Below are positions 5,973 through 7,870 of a stretch of 7,870 bases of DNA, piece after piece (the first letter of the stretch is position 1; every line of letters begins with the position of its first letter). The stretch is from DATBAK01 sp036787815. Lineage in GTDB: Bacteria; Actinomycetota; Acidimicrobiia; IMCC26256; PALSA-610. The translations under genes were made by a program, and so were the position numbers. The stretch is from assembly GCA_036787815.1 (NCBI GenBank), contig DAIQOP010000183.1:1-7870 (forward strand), in the 5' to 3' direction. The notes beneath the pieces are model-generated. The model had not been told where the DNA came from, searched no databases, and worked only from the letters and a program-made list of their open reading frames with translations.

Positions 5973-7119
5973 CGCATCCGGGGCGCTCGACCCTGTCTCG
6001 ACGGCAGAAGCGGTGCCCCCGGCAGCCTCGTCGCCCCGGCCCGAGCCCGTCGACTGGCCGACCGCGATGCGGGTCGCGCGCATGGTCGCCGGGCGCGATC
6101 TCATCGCCGCCTCGTACCTCGGCGATTCGCTCACCCGCGACTTCGAGTCGGTCACGACCGAGGCCGAGGATCTCGTCGCCGACTTCACGGGCCTGCGGGC
6201 ACCGGGCCGGGCGAAGGCCGCGGTGCTCGACCGGGCCGGATGGGTGGATGCCAACGTCGCCTCGATGCGCATCATGCTCGCCCCGCTCACCGACAAGCTC
6301 GGTGAGCGGCTCGCGCAGAGCCCGGCCGCACCCATCGGCCGACGCGTCGCCGGCGTCGAAGTCGGTTCCCTGCTCGGGTACCTCGCACAGCGGGTGCTCG
6401 GCCAGTACGACCTGCTGGTGCCCGATTCCGAGCCCGGAGCCCCCGACGCCGACGCGGTGTACTACGTCGGGCCCAACGTGCTCGGGCTCGAGAAGCGCTT
6501 CGCGTTCCGCCCGCTCGACTTCCGGCGCTGGATCGCGATCCACGAGGTCACCCACCGCGCCCAGTTCACCGGCGTGCCGTGGATGCGCGAGTACTTCCTC
6601 TCGCTCGTCGAGGGATCGCTCTCGATCGTCGACCCGGATCCCGCGGTCCTGATCCGCGCGATCGGCCGCGCCGCCGACGCCGTGCGCGCCGGCAAGAACC
6701 CGCTCGACGAGGGCGGGCTCGTCGGCCTGTTCGCGTCGCCCGAGCAGCAGGAGATCCTCGGCCAGGTGCAGGCGCTGATGTCGTTGCTCGAAGGGCACGG
6801 CAACTACGTCATGAACGAGCTCGGGCGCCGCCATGTCAACGGCGCCGATCGCATGGCGCGCGTGCTGCACTCGCGGCGCCAGCAGAAGGGCATCGGCGGG
6901 CAGATCCAGAAGCTGCTCGGCATCGAGATGAAGATGCGCCAGTACGAGGTGGGGGAACGGTTCGTGCGCGGCGTCGAGCGCGAAGCGGGGATCGCGGCGC
7001 TCGATGCGGCGTGGCGTGGTCCCGAGAGCCTGCCGACCGTGCCGGAGCTCGACGATCCGTCGGCCTGGCTCACGCGGGTCTCGGCGACGTCCGCCGCGCA
7101 CGGCGCCGTCGCCGGATAG
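5965..7119 (+). CDS. Zincin-like putative metallopeptidase (DUF2342 / Zincin_2 family)
   Basis: This 384-residue protein belongs to the actinobacterial DUF2342 (Zincin_2) family, to which a 'coenzyme F420 biosynthesis associated' label has been given in some annotations. The HExxH zinc-binding motif is IHEVTHRAQF (His193, Glu194, His197), expected to bind zinc and supply the catalytic Glu. A later conserved block, LLEGHGNYVMNELGRRHV (about 274-291), holds Glu276 and His278, either of which could be the third zinc ligand. The N-terminal 30 residues are Pro/Ala-rich and low in complexity. The family block starts at VDWPTAMRVARMV and continues through SYLGDSLTRDFESVT. No signal peptide or membrane helix is seen, so it is probably cytoplasmic. 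The GTG 5965 start overlaps the preceding gene by eight bases. The tilS gene follows 12 bases after the stop, the same order as Rv3626c-mesJ in Mycobacterium tuberculosis. No substrate is known for the family, so peptidase activity is inferred. Confidence 0.87.
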   Translation: MTDASGALDPVSTAEAVPPAASSPRPEPVDWPTAMRVARMVAGRDLIAASYLGDSLTRDFESVTTEAEDLVADFTGLRAPGRAKAAVLDRAGWVDANVASMRIMLAPLTDKLGERLAQSPAAPIGRRVAGVEVGSLLGYLAQRVLGQYDLLVPDSEPGAPDADAVYYVGPNVLGLEKRFAFRPLDFRRWIAIHEVTHRAQFTGVPWMREYFLSLVEGSLSIVDPDPAVLIRAIGRAADAVRAGKNPLDEGGLVGLFASPEQQEILGQVQALMSLLEGHGNYVMNELGRRHVNGADRMARVLHSRRQQKGIGGQIQKLLGIEMKMRQYEVGERFVRGVEREAGIAALDAAWRGPESLPTVPELDDPSAWLTRVSATSAAHGAVAG

Positions 7120-7131
7120 CTGCCGGCTCCG

Positions 7132-7870
7132 ATGGGACGCAGCGCGAGTGCTCGCGGCGCGTCCCTCGCCGTCCCCCCCGTCGCCGCGCCCGCGACGACG
7201 CTCGCGCCCTGGACGGCGCGCCTGCCACTGCTCGCGGAGCTCGCCGCGGCGGGCGCTCCGGTCGTGGTCGCCTGCTCGGGCGGTGCCGATTCGCTCGCGT
7301 TGCTCGCGCTCACCGTCGCGGCCGGGGTGCCCGCGGTCGCGGTGCACGTCGACCACGGGTTACGGGTCGGATCCCATGCCGACTTCGCGGTGGTCGAGGC
7401 CGCGGCCGACGAGTTGGGCGTGGCGGCGCGCGTCGTGCGGGTCGTGGTTGCGCCGGGCTCGAACCTCGAGGCGCGTGCGCGCGACGCCCGCTACGCGGCC
7501 CTCGAGGAGGCGCGCCTGAACTCGGGCGCGCCCGCCGTGCTGGTCGGCCACACCGCCGACGACCAGGCCGAGACCGTGCTCCTCAATCTGTTGCGCGGTT
7601 CCGCCACCGCCGGCTTGGCGGCGATGGCGGCTCGCCAGGGTGCCGTGGTGCGCCCTCTCCTGGGGCTGCGGCGGCGCGACACGCTCGAGATCTGCGCCCG
7701 CCTCGCGTTCGCCCCGGTCGTCGATCCGATGAACGCCGACCCGCACTTCCGCCGGGTGTGGCTGCGTCGCGAGGTGCTCCCCGCGCTCGAGGCCGGTGCG
7801 GGTCGCGACCTGCGCGTGCTGCTGGCCCGGCAGGCGGAGGTGATGCGCGAAGAGTCGGATCTGCTCGAGG
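7132..7870 (+). CDS. tilS: tRNA(Ile)-lysidine synthetase TilS (N-terminal part, cut by window end)
   Basis: TilS uses ATP and lysine to convert cytidine 34 of tRNA-Ile(CAU) to lysidine, so that the tRNA reads AUA and is charged with isoleucine. The 246 visible residues contain the N-type ATP pyrophosphatase P-loop SGGADS (residues 49-54), then VHVDHGLR. Next come GHTADDQAETVLLNLLRG, RPLLGLRRRDT and NADPHF/LRREVLPAL, all characteristic of TilS. The frame is open to the last base; the C-terminal tRNA-binding domains lie beyond the window. ATG 7132 is the first in-frame start after the zincin stop (7117-7119), with only a weak purine signal before it, so coupling to the upstream gene is likely. 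About 40 Ala/Pro-rich residues precede the core, so a slightly later start is possible. In actinobacteria hpt and ftsH usually follow. Confidence 0.93.
   Translation, partial: MGRSASARGASLAVPPVAAPATTLAPWTARLPLLAELAAAGAPVVVACSGGADSLALLALTVAAGVPAVAVHVDHGLRVGSHADFAVVEAAADELGVAARVVRVVVAPGSNLEARARDARYAALEEARLNSGAPAVLVGHTADDQAETVLLNLLRGSATAGLAAMAARQGAVVRPLLGLRRRDTLEICARLAFAPVVDPMNADPHFRRVWLRREVLPALEAGAGRDLRVLLARQAEVMREESDLLE

Noticed and set aside
5926..7356. A 476-codon minus-strand frame opposite the zincin and tilS
   Set aside because: It has His/Arg/Asp-rich composition typical of a GC-rich shadow frame, and both plus-strand genes are strongly supported.

Overview
This window is GC-rich, and every supported gene lies on the plus strand. 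Several features suggest a high-GC actinobacterium, possibly an Acidimicrobiia-like lineage from a metagenome or draft assembly. There is an ECF sigma factor of the SigR/SigH type with a zinc-binding anti-sigma partner. There is also a zincin (DUF2342 type) followed directly by tilS, an order known from mycobacteria and other actinobacteria. GTG starts are frequent. The lineage is inferred from gene content only. A run of ten N at 2739-2748 shows that the window crosses an assembly gap.

Layout from left to right. Positions 2-130 hold the C-terminal tail of a probable MarR-type regulator. Sixteen bases later comes a Tat-exported lipoprotein of the phosphoesterase (phospholipase C / acid phosphatase AcpA) family. 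Positions 1602-1958 contain no intact gene. Most of this stretch is a degraded piece of an ABC-transporter permease: the EAA loop is readable in one frame and the last transmembrane segment in another. A three-copy 11-bp tandem repeat then runs into the start of a large secreted GH78 alpha-L-rhamnosidase-like enzyme, which ends in a membrane anchor and a basic tail.

Four bases after the rhamnosidase stop begins the sigma factor (sigR-like). A compact RsrA-like anti-sigma factor follows, then a 75-residue two-helix membrane protein of unknown function. The zincin overlaps the end of that gene by eight bases, and tilS starts 12 bases after the zincin and runs off the window. The spacing from the sigma factor to tilS is tight enough for one transcription unit.

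Functionally the left half handles extracytoplasmic substrates: phosphoesters, rhamnosides and, formerly, an imported solute. The right half pairs a thiol-stress regulatory switch with conserved housekeeping genes. I see no CRISPR array, tRNA, rRNA, insertion sequence or phage gene. I do not see convincing evidence for a wholly new system. The points most worth a second look are the permease relic, the ribosome-binding site held in an inverted repeat before the small membrane gene, and the close junction between a surface rhamnosidase and a stress sigma factor.
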